NCBI RefSeq assembly: GCF_039534975.1
Contig: NZ_BAAAWH010000001.1
Location: 682,001-746,000 of the forward strand
Origin: Microbacterium terregens
GTDB taxonomy: Bacteria; Actinomycetota; Actinomycetes; Actinomycetales; Microbacteriaceae
DNA: 64,000 nucleotides
Direction of reading: 5' to 3'
This document shows, in pieces, positions 50,429 to 57,791 of this stretch. The notes under the pieces were generated by a model. It was not told the origin of the DNA. It was given only the letters and a program-made list of their open reading frames with translations, and did no database searches. The translations under genes were made by a program, and so were the position numbers. Each line of letters begins with the position of its first letter. Positions within the stretch are counted from its first letter, which is position 1.

Positions 50429-50881
50429 TCAGGCGGTCGGTCCTCCGTCGACGACGCTGTAGCGGTCGGGCTCCGGCGCGCGGGTGAAGCGGCGTCCGGT
50501 GATCCGCGTGGGGACGATGCGCACCCAGCGGTACTTGAGCGTCGGGATCCACGGGTGCAGCGGCAGCTCGTCGGCGGCGTCGATCTCGCTCTGCAGCTCC
50601 AGGCGCTCGGCCAGTCCTTTCACGATGACGCTCGCTGCGGCGACGTCGTCGTAGCGGTCCGCCTCCAGCGCGACGCGCGGGTTCGCGGTCAGCTCGGCGA
50701 GTTTCGATCCGGGCGACGTCCGGAAGTACAGAGCGCCCTCGGACACCACGAAGTTCAGCGGGTAGATGTCGACCTCATCCCGCACCGACAGCGCCAGCCG
50801 CCCCACCTCGGCATGCTCGAGCAGGTGCCAGCACTCGTCCTGCGTCATCTCCGTCACGGCTTCGTCTGCGAATTCCCGCAT
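50429..50881 (-). CDS. Pyridoxamine 5'-phosphate oxidase-fold flavin protein
   Basis: A 150-residue split beta-barrel protein: ECWHLLEHAEVGRLALSVRDE followed by IYPLNFVVSEGALYFRTSPGSKL is the standard form of actinobacterial PNPOx-like flavin/F420-binding proteins. It likely binds FMN or F420 and reduces a small molecule; substrate unknown. Monocistronic, convergent with the subtilase. Confidence 0.88.
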   Translation of the reverse strand: MREFADEAVTEMTQDECWHLLEHAEVGRLALSVRDEVDIYPLNFVVSEGALYFRTSPGSKLAELTANPRVALEADRYDDVAAASVIVKGLAERLELQSEIDAADELPLHPWIPTLKYRWVRIVPTRITGRRFTRAPEPDRYSVVDGGPTA

Positions 50882-51019
50882 GGGAGTTCCTCCGATCCAC
50901 TTCGGTGACGCTGCGCGCCACGATCCTGCAGTGCCTCCTCTCAGCCAACCGCACCCGCCGCATTCCCGCCAGGGTCATCGCGACTCGCCCTCGCGGTCGC
51001 TCCGCGGAAGGATGGGCGT

Positions 51020-53038
51020 ATGAGCCCCCCTCCGAGCGTTGCGTCGCCGCTGTTCGAACCGCTGCGCATCGGCGGCATCACCGTGCCGAATCGGATCATG
51101 CAGGCCGCCCACTCCAAGCAGTACTCCGATCGCGTCGAGTCCGACCGCGAGACCGCGTACTTCGTCCGTCGCTCGCAGGGAGGCTGCGGGCTGTTCGTCG
51201 CGGGCAATCAGTTCGTGCACCCTTCCGGATCGATCCGCGGCTTCCAAGATGCCTTCCGCCCGGAGGCTGCAGACGCAGACCGGCGCATGACCGATGCGAT
51301 CCACGACGCCGGCGCGAAGATCTTCGTCCAGCTGAACCATCACGGAGCCCAGGCGATGCCCGACGGTCCCGACGGCCCGCGACCGGTATATGCTCCCTCG
51401 CGCATACTCTCGCCGTCTACCGCGCACGCGACGCGCGAGATGAGCGTCGCGGACATCGGAGAGTTCACGGAGTCCTGGGCGCGTTCCGCCGAGATCGCCC
51501 AGCGAGGGGGGTTCGACGGGGTAGAGGTGCACATGGCCCACGGCTATCTCCTGCACCAGTTCCTCTCGCCCCTCTACAACGCGCGCACCGATGAATACGG
51601 CGGCGATCTCGAGGGCCGCGTCAGATTCACCCGCGAAGTCCTGGCAGCGGTCCGCGAGCGGGTGGGTGAGGACTTCGTGGTCGGCATCCGCATCGTCGCG
51701 AACGAGTTCCATCCGGAGGGAATGGATGCCGCCGCCCTGCGCACCGTGATCGGAATGCTCCAGGAATCCTCCCGCATCGATTTCCTCGATCTCGCCGGTG
51801 GCGGCTACCACAACGTCCACTACGTCTTCCCGTCCTCGGCGATGCCGTACGCATGGCTGCGCGATGAGGTCGCAGCGGTCAAGGCCGCCAACCCCGGCAT
51901 CCCGGTCTTCGGGGTCGGCGCCGCGCTGTCCGTCGAACAGGCCGACGCGGTGATCCGTGACGGGATCGCGGACATGGTGGCCCTGACCCGCGCCCAGATC
52001 GCGGACCCCGACCTGGCGCTGAAGCTGCGCGATGGCCGCGAGGACAGCATCCGTCATTGCATCCGTCTGAATCAGGGATGCCTCGGCCGAGGCAGTCGGG
52101 GACTCCCCATGTCGTGCACCGTGAACCCGTTGGCCGGCCGTGAGCGGGAGCGCACTCCGCGCCCGGCGGCGGCGTCCGCGCAGCGCTGGGTCGTCGTCGG
52201 CGGTGGACCGGCCGGCATGCGTGCCGCGGTCGAACTCGCCTCGGACGGCCACGCGGTGACGCTGCTGGAGCGGACCGCGCACCTCGGCGGACAGCTGCGG
52301 CTCGCCGGCGCGGTGCCCGGCCGTGACAGCATCCATCTGCTCATCGACGATCTGCGCCGGGATCTGGCGGCGGCCGGCGTGCGGGTGCGACTCGGGGTGA
52401 ATGCGACCGCGGAGCTGCTTCGCCAAGGGCAGCCGGAGGGGATCGTGATCGCAACCGGCGCCATCGCTCCCCGCGCCACTTCACTGGCGATCGGCGGCGC
52501 GTACCGCGGCGGATTCCCCGACGGCTGGACCGTCGACGCGTTCACCGCGGCATCCGATCCCGCCTCCCTGGGCAGAAGGGTCGCCGTCATCGATGCCGAT
52601 GGCACGGCGTATGCCTCGGGCATCGTCCTCACCCTGCTCACGAAGGTGGACCAGCTGACCCTGGTGACGCCGTTCGAGACGGTGTTCCCGCACGTCGGCG
52701 CCGGCTACGACCGCCCCCTGCTGCTGGAGAGCCTCGGTTCCCATCGCGGCTTCGAACGCTGCGTATCCCACCGCGTGGACCTGGTGGCCCCGGGCTCTCT
52801 CGCGCTGACCGACACCGTGACCGGCGCCGTCGGGGTCCGCGATGGGCTGGACGCGATCGTGGCGATCGAACCACGCGCGTCGGTCGCGATCGCGGGAATC
52901 GGAGCGGACGACCCGTGGCCGGGAACGCGGATCGTCGCCATCGGCGACGCCTTCACACCGCGCACCATCGACGATGCGATCTTCGAGGCCGTCGAGCTCG
53001 CCTACGACGTCGCCGGACTCGCGACGCTGCGGGGGTGA
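51020..53038 (+). CDS. Old-Yellow-Enzyme flavoprotein of the 2,4-dienoyl-CoA reductase type, altered Fe-S motif
   Basis: A 672-residue multi-domain oxidoreductase. An N-terminal FMN TIM barrel (~10-340: PNRIMQAAHSKQYSD, HMAHGYLLHQFLSP) is followed by the 4Fe-4S segment and a C-terminal FAD/NAD(P) domain (~385-665: VVVGGGPAGMRAAVELAS). In DCR the cluster ligands are CxxCxxxC...C. Here the stretch is C347-IRL-NQG-C354 ... C366, so the second ligand is Leu350. The cluster may be lost or rearranged. It likely reduces an activated C=C bond or demethylates a small substrate. The next gene is 5 nt away. Confidence 0.88.
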   Translation: MSPPPSVASPLFEPLRIGGITVPNRIMQAAHSKQYSDRVESDRETAYFVRRSQGGCGLFVAGNQFVHPSGSIRGFQDAFRPEAADADRRMTDAIHDAGAKIFVQLNHHGAQAMPDGPDGPRPVYAPSRILSPSTAHATREMSVADIGEFTESWARSAEIAQRGGFDGVEVHMAHGYLLHQFLSPLYNARTDEYGGDLEGRVRFTREVLAAVRERVGEDFVVGIRIVANEFHPEGMDAAALRTVIGMLQESSRIDFLDLAGGGYHNVHYVFPSSAMPYAWLRDEVAAVKAANPGIPVFGVGAALSVEQADAVIRDGIADMVALTRAQIADPDLALKLRDGREDSIRHCIRLNQGCLGRGSRGLPMSCTVNPLAGRERERTPRPAAASAQRWVVVGGGPAGMRAAVELASDGHAVTLLERTAHLGGQLRLAGAVPGRDSIHLLIDDLRRDLAAAGVRVRLGVNATAELLRQGQPEGIVIATGAIAPRATSLAIGGAYRGGFPDGWTVDAFTAASDPASLGRRVAVIDADGTAYASGIVLTLLTKVDQLTLVTPFETVFPHVGAGYDRPLLLESLGSHRGFERCVSHRVDLVAPGSLALTDTVTGAVGVRDGLDAIVAIEPRASVAIAGIGADDPWPGTRIVAIGDAFTPRTIDDAIFEAVELAYDVAGLATLRG

Positions 53039-53043
53039 CCGCG

Positions 53044-53748
53044 ATGACCCCCAGCACACCGGTCGTTCTGGAGCTGCCCTTCCGTGGCACGTGGCGCACG
53101 GAGATGAGCCCCGCCCGCCGGGTCCCCAGCCACGGAACGCACCTGTTCGGCGTCACATACGCGGTCGACTTCGTCGCCGTCGACGAGCGCGGCCGGTCGG
53201 CGCCGCCCGGATGGCGGGCGTGGCTGGCGTCCGAGACGCCCGAGACGTTCAGGGGTTTCGGGCAGCCGCTCCTCGCCCCCGCCGCGGGGACCGTCGCCGC
53301 CGCCCACGACGGCGAACCCGATCACGTCGGCAGACGGTCGCAGCTGACGCTCCTGCCCTATCTGCTCGGGCAGCCCGCGCGGGTACGGAGAGGGATCGGT
53401 GCGATCGCCGGCAACCACGTCGTCATCGCCCTCGGCCCGACCGGGCCGTTCGTGGCTCTCGTGCATCTGAAGCTCGGCAGCGTGCGGGTCGACGTGGGCG
53501 ATGTCGTAGCGGCGTGCGATCAGGTGGGGGAGTGCGGCAACTCGGGCAACAGCACCGAGCCGTGCGTGCATGTCCAGGTCACCGACTCCATGGAGTGGAG
53601 CCGAGCGCGCGGGTTGCCGATCGTGTTCCGTGCGTATCGCAGCGTCACCACCGGCGCCGTCGTCGAGCGCGGGATGCCGGGCGAGCGCGAGATCGTCGAG
53701 CCGGTCGTCTCCGCGGGGTCGCCGCCGGATCCGCGCGCGCGCGAGTAG
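53044..53748 (+). CDS. M23-like (LytM-fold) protein with altered active site
   Basis: A 234-residue protein with the M23 beta-sheet core: THLFGVTYAVDFVAVD (Asp ligand), ALVHLKLGSVRVDVGD and GNSGNSTEPCVHVQV. Compared with LytM, the first Zn-ligand His of HxxxD is Thr. In the HxH pair the first (catalytic) His is Cys, while the second is kept. A His upstream (SHGTHLF) could replace the lost ligand. There is no signal peptide, unusual for a wall hydrolase, so a non-peptidase role is possible. It probably shares an operon with the flavoprotein upstream. Confidence 0.75.
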   Translation: MTPSTPVVLELPFRGTWRTEMSPARRVPSHGTHLFGVTYAVDFVAVDERGRSAPPGWRAWLASETPETFRGFGQPLLAPAAGTVAAAHDGEPDHVGRRSQLTLLPYLLGQPARVRRGIGAIAGNHVVIALGPTGPFVALVHLKLGSVRVDVGDVVAACDQVGECGNSGNSTEPCVHVQVTDSMEWSRARGLPIVFRAYRSVTTGAVVERGMPGEREIVEPVVSAGSPPDPRARE

Positions 53749-53758
53749 GCTCGCATTC

Positions 53759-54073
53759 ATGGGCAGGTTCATTTACGACACGATGGCAAACTCGGTCGAC
53801 ATCGACGACCGGACGTTGGCGCATCTTCGCATCGTGGTGATGAACAAGCTGCGTCGCACAGAGGCTTTCATGTTCGACGTCGAGGTCGGCGACGGCAGTG
53901 GCCGGCGCAGCTTCTGGATGCACCCGTCTGTGCCGATCCAGTTCCACTTCTTCGGCAGCCGCAACCCGCGCATCAATCGCGCGTGGATCGAAGAACTGAT
54001 GCAGGCCGCGAGCGGTCCGAACGGCCTGACGATCACGCCGGAGCCGTCGGAGGACACTCCCATCGAGGAGTGA
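53759..54073 (+). CDS. Small conserved actinobacterial protein, paralogue 2 of 3
   Basis: A 104-residue member of the same family as the proteins at 18498-18848 and 54097-54576, but more diverged. It keeps DDRTLAHLRIVVMNKLRRTEAF, the WMHPSVPIQFHFFGS segment and INRAWIEELMQAAS. Function unknown. The transcript looks leaderless: TAGGCT, 7 nt, ATG. It is convergent with paralogue 3, only 23 nt away. Confidence 0.8.
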   Translation: MGRFIYDTMANSVDIDDRTLAHLRIVVMNKLRRTEAFMFDVEVGDGSGRRSFWMHPSVPIQFHFFGSRNPRINRAWIEELMQAASGPNGLTITPEPSEDTPIEE

Positions 54074-54096
54074 CGCTCGTCGGCAGCCGCGAGCGG

Positions 54097-54576
54097 TCAG
54101 TTCTCGGTGTGCGCGGGAAGCTCTGACGTCTGCAGCACGTCGTGGCCGGTGGCCAGGCTCGACCCGCCTACCTCATTGCCCCCGACCGTGAGCTTGTCGA
54201 TCGACAGCTCCTCGACTTCGACCTTGCCCACCGCGAGTGCGGGCTCACTCGCCTCGATGACCTCCACCGGGCCGGTGTCGAAGTGCTCGGCGATGAGCGT
54301 GATGCCGCCCGACGAGTTCGCCGAGCTCGCGAGCTCCTCGATCCACTCGCGACTGAGAACCGCCGGCTCTGGGTCGTCGAAGACGAAGCGCAGAGGGATC
54401 GACGGGTGCAGCCAGATCGTGCTGCGCCCCCGCGGCTGGCCGTCGGGATGCCGCCACGTCACCGTGAAGCTTTCGCTCCGCCGCAGCTTGGTGGCGATGA
54501 CGACCTTGAGGTGCGCCAGCGCGCGATCCTCGATGTGAATCGGCGTGGCCGATCCGCCGTAGTAAATGGTGCCCAC
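54097..54576 (-). CDS. Small conserved actinobacterial protein, paralogue 3 of 3
   Basis: A 159-residue protein, GTG start. Its first ~105 residues are nearly identical to paralogue 1 (RALAHLKVVIATKLRRSESF, RGRSTIWLHPSIPLRFVFDD). It adds a ~50-residue tail (EVIEASEPALAVGKVEVEEL and beyond) that looks disordered. The leaderless signal is present: TAGGGT (54583-54588), six bases, GTG. The 230-nt gap upstream holds this promoter and nothing else I recognise. Confidence 0.8.
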   Translation of the reverse strand: MGTIYYGGSATPIHIEDRALAHLKVVIATKLRRSESFTVTWRHPDGQPRGRSTIWLHPSIPLRFVFDDPEPAVLSREWIEELASSANSSGGITLIAEHFDTGPVEVIEASEPALAVGKVEVEELSIDKLTVGGNEVGGSSLATGHDVLQTSELPAHTEN

Positions 54577-54806
54577 CGAGTCACCCTAAGCCCTCGTGGC
54601 GCCGCTCGCGTGAACAAACTGCGGAATCGTGATCGGATCATGTCGCCGTTCGCAGCGGTGCGAAGCGGTCGCTGGTCAGCGGATCCCGCGACCGGCTCTC
54701 CGCGCGTCTGGGGTCCACGTGCGCGGGCTGGCCGCGCTCCACGCGCCGGCCTTCGGTCACGCGCCCGATGTTTCACGGTGTCGAGTCCCACCGGACGTGG
54801 GTGCGT

Positions 54807-55805
54807 TCAGGTCGAGCCGCGCGGGATGAGCCGGGCGGGCAGCACGATCGGCGACGGCGCCAGGACAGCACCGCCCGCGGCTTCGGCGAGGGCGGTGACC
54901 GCGGCCGCGGCCATCTCGCGGATCGGCTGCCGCACCGTGGTGAGAGGGGGCGTGAGCCAGCGCGCACCGCGGAGGTCGTCGAAGCCGACGACGAGGACGT
55001 CCTCCGGGATGCGCCGCCCGGTCGCCGCGGCCGCGGCGTAGACCCCTGCCGCCATCTCGTCGGAGCAGGCGAACACCCCGAGCCGTTCGCCCGGCCGGAG
55101 TGCGCGCAGCAGCGGCAGCACCGCCTGGCGCGCGGACGCCCCGCCCCAGTCGGCCTGCACCGCGGCGAGCTCGGCGCCGGGCCGGACCAGCCGCAGCCCG
55201 GCGCGGAAGCCGGTGTTGCGCGCGCGGCCGTACCGGTATGGCGGGGAGCCGAGCACGATCGCGAACCGGGTCGCGCCGCGTTCGGCGAGGTGCAGCGCCG
55301 CCGCCAGCCCACCCTCGCGGTCGGTCGTCTGCACGCTCGTGAGGCCCCGAGAGGTCTCGGCCCGCGGATCCATCAGGACGACGGGGATGTCGGCATGGGT
55401 CAGCGCCGCCAGCTGCGCGGCGGTCGGCGCGATGAGCCCCAGCACCACGCCGGCCGAGCCTCGGCGGTGGATGCGCATGGGCCAGTCGTCGTCGGGCGTG
55501 TCGCGCTCCTCGGTGAGCACGAGGTCGTAGCCGGCCACTGCGGCGGCGCTGCGGGCACCCGCGGTCACCTCGTCGGAGTAGGCGTTGTGGTACGAACCGA
55601 GCACGAGGTCGAGCAGGAGCGCGGATCGGGACGGGCGCCCGCCGAGCCCGGGGTCCCGGAGGTAGCCCAGCTCGCGGGCGGCGGTCAGCACGCGGCGCCG
55701 CGTCGCGGGGGCGAGGTCGCCGCGTCCCGACAGTGCCCGCGACGCCGTCCCGACGCTGACGCCGGCCTCGGCCGCGACCGCGACCAGAGTCACGCGGGAA
55801 GACAT
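54807..55805 (-). CDS. LacI-family transcriptional regulator
   Basis: A 332-residue repressor. The N-terminal HTH and hinge helix (VTLVAVAAEAGVSVGTASRALSGRG, then TAARELGY) are followed by a periplasmic-binding-protein-like sugar domain (~60-330, LDLVLGSYHNAYSDEV; VLVVGFDD). It is divergent from the thuA-like/Gfo-Idh pair and probably controls it. The start at 55805 is set by the family's N-terminus. Confidence 0.92.
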   Translation of the reverse strand: MSSRVTLVAVAAEAGVSVGTASRALSGRGDLAPATRRRVLTAARELGYLRDPGLGGRPSRSALLLDLVLGSYHNAYSDEVTAGARSAAAVAGYDLVLTEERDTPDDDWPMRIHRRGSAGVVLGLIAPTAAQLAALTHADIPVVLMDPRAETSRGLTSVQTTDREGGLAAALHLAERGATRFAIVLGSPPYRYGRARNTGFRAGLRLVRPGAELAAVQADWGGASARQAVLPLLRALRPGERLGVFACSDEMAAGVYAAAAATGRRIPEDVLVVGFDDLRGARWLTPPLTTVRQPIREMAAAAVTALAEAAGGAVLAPSPIVLPARLIPRGST

Positions 55806-55833
55806 CGGACCACTTTCGCGCACCGGCGAGGTT

Positions 55834-55841
55834 TTGCGCAA
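55834..55841. promoter_or_regulatory. LacI-type operator candidate
   Basis: The perfect palindrome TTGCGCAA, with the central CpG usual in LacI-family operators, lies between the LacI gene and the divergent thuA-like gene. Confidence 0.4.
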
Positions 55842-55933
55842 GCTTCTCGACCGGCGGAAGCCGCGGTGGCATCGTCGATGACCTCACGCCGGCGACTTCC
55901 GCCGACGCCGCTCCCCCGAAGGGACCCCCACGC

Positions 55934-56626
55934 ATGACTCGCACCGCCCTCGTCGTCCGAGGCGGATGGGACGGACACCACCCGGTCGAAGCGACCGACC
56001 TGTTCCTGCCGTTCCTCCGCGACCGCGGCTTCGACGTCACCGTCGAAGACGATCCGCAGGTGTATGCCGACGCCGACCGCATGGCGACCACCGACCTCGT
56101 CGTGCAGTCCGTCACCATGTCCGAGGCCTCTGCCGAGGCGGTGCGCGGACTGCGCGAGGCCGTCGCCGCGGGCACCGGCCTGGCCGGCTGGCACGGCGGC
56201 ATCGCCGACTCGTTCCGCGCCAACTCGGATTACCTGCAGCTCGTGGGCGGGCAGTTCGCCACCCACCCGTCGAAGCACCCGGACGAGGTGCGCGGCGATC
56301 AGACCGACAACTACCTCGACCACACCGTCGAGATCACCGACCTCGGCCGCACCCACGAGATCATGGCCGGCATCGACGATTTCGTGCTGACCACCGAGCA
56401 GTACTGGGTGCTCCACGACGATCTGATCGACGTGCTCGCGACGACCACCCACCCCGTGCAGCCGTACCATCCGTGGCATCGACCCATCACCTCGCCCGCG
56501 GTCTGGACGCGTGACTGGGGGCAGGGCCGCGTCTTCGTATCCACGCCGGGGCACAGCCTCGACGTGCTGCAGGACGACAACGTCCGCACGATCATCGAGC
56601 GGGGGATGCTGTGGGCGGCCCGGTGA
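55934..56626 (+). CDS. ThuA-domain protein (trehalose utilisation type)
   Basis: A 230-residue class I glutamine-amidotransferase-like fold: TALVVRGGWDGHHPVE at the start, GTGLAGWHGGIADSFR and WTRDWGQGRVFVSTPGH. ThuA proteins occur in sugar catabolic operons, with trehalose in rhizobia and unknown or other glycosides elsewhere. Cytoplasmic. It overlaps a Gfo/Idh/MocA oxidoreductase gene by 4 nt and is probably repressed by the divergent LacI protein. Confidence 0.9.
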   Translation: MTRTALVVRGGWDGHHPVEATDLFLPFLRDRGFDVTVEDDPQVYADADRMATTDLVVQSVTMSEASAEAVRGLREAVAAGTGLAGWHGGIADSFRANSDYLQLVGGQFATHPSKHPDEVRGDQTDNYLDHTVEITDLGRTHEIMAGIDDFVLTTEQYWVLHDDLIDVLATTTHPVQPYHPWHRPITSPAVWTRDWGQGRVFVSTPGHSLDVLQDDNVRTIIERGMLWAAR

Positions 56627-57702
56627 CCGACATCGGCATCGTCGGGCTCGGCGTCATCTCGGGTCAGTACCTCGCCACGCTCGCCCGCGCGTCGAGCGTT
56701 CGCATCGCGGCCGTCGCCGATCTCGACGCGGCGCGGACGCAGGCGGCGGCGGAGGCGATCCCCGGATGCCGGGCGCTCACCACCGACGAGCTGCTCGCGG
56801 ATCCCGGCATCCGCACCGTCCTCAACCTCACCATCCCCGCTGCGCACGCCGAGGTGGCGCTCGCTGCGATCGCGCAGGGCAAGGACGTCTACGGCGAGAA
56901 GCCCCTGGCGGCGACGCTCGCCGACGCGACACGCATCATGGATGCCGCGGCCGTCGCGGGCGTCCGCGTCGGCGGGGCGCCGGACACCGTGCTCGGCACC
57001 GGCGTCCAAACGGCGCGCGCCGCGATCGACGACGGCCTGATCGGGCCCCCGGTGGCGGCGTCGGCCATGTGGATCTCGGCGGGCCACGAGTCGTGGCATC
57101 CGAATCCCGACTTCTACTACCGTGCGGGCGGCGGCCCGCTCCTTGACATGGGCCCGTACTACATCACGTCCCTCGTCCAGCTGCTCGGGCCGGTAAGGGC
57201 GGTGTCGGGCGCCGCCTCGCGCTCGCGCGACGAGCGCGTGATCGCCGCGGGGCCGCGGGCGGGGGAGAGCATCGCCGTCGAGGTCGACACGCACCTCACC
57301 GGCATCCTGCACCATGCGTCGGGAGCGATCTCGACCGTGACCATGAGCTTCGACGCTGTCGCGTCCGCCACCGCGCCCATCGAGGTCCATGGCATCGACG
57401 GGTCGTTGGTCGTGCCGGACCCCAACGCCTTCGCCGGCGACGTGCAGGTGCACCGCCGCGGCGGCTCGTGGGAGACCCTCGAGCCGTCCGCCGGGTACGT
57501 CGACGCGGGCCGCGGGATCGGCCTGCTCGACCTCGTGGCCGGGCCTGCGCGTGCGAGCGGGGCGATGGCGCTCCACGTGCTCGAGATCATGACCGCGCTC
57601 ACGGCCTCGGCGTCGTCGGGCGTGCGCGAGCCGCTGCGGACCACCGTGGAGCGCCCGCCGATCGTGCCCCTCACCCCCGCGGCATCCTGGCGGAATCCGT
57701 GA
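56623..57702 (+). CDS. Gfo/Idh/MocA-family oxidoreductase
   Basis: A 359-residue NAD(P)-dependent sugar oxidoreductase. It has an N-terminal Rossmann domain (IGIVGLGVISGQYL; the EKPLA motif in VYGEKPLAATL) and a C-terminal alpha/beta domain with the substrate segment GGGPLLDMGPYYITSLVQLLG. GTG at 56623 overlaps the ThuA stop (GTGA). ThuA-Gfo pairs commonly oxidise disaccharides or inositol-like sugars to 3-keto forms; the substrate is not known here. Confidence 0.92.
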   Translation: MTDIGIVGLGVISGQYLATLARASSVRIAAVADLDAARTQAAAEAIPGCRALTTDELLADPGIRTVLNLTIPAAHAEVALAAIAQGKDVYGEKPLAATLADATRIMDAAAVAGVRVGGAPDTVLGTGVQTARAAIDDGLIGPPVAASAMWISAGHESWHPNPDFYYRAGGGPLLDMGPYYITSLVQLLGPVRAVSGAASRSRDERVIAAGPRAGESIAVEVDTHLTGILHHASGAISTVTMSFDAVASATAPIEVHGIDGSLVVPDPNAFAGDVQVHRRGGSWETLEPSAGYVDAGRGIGLLDLVAGPARASGAMALHVLEIMTALTASASSGVREPLRTTVERPPIVPLTPAASWRNP

Positions 57703-57751
57703 CCACGGCCCGCGCGCCGTTCTCGACCAGGTAGGACATCCGGCGGACGAC

Positions 57752-57787
57752 GAGGCCCGGGGTGCGGGAATCGGCACCCCGGGCCTC
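57752..57787. terminator. Bidirectional terminator between convergent sugar genes
   Basis: GAGGCCCGGGGTGC pairs perfectly over 14 bp with GCACCCCGGGCCTC, with an 8-nt loop, between the Gfo/Idh stop and the GH3 stop. Confidence 0.85.
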
Positions 57788-57791
57788 AGCA

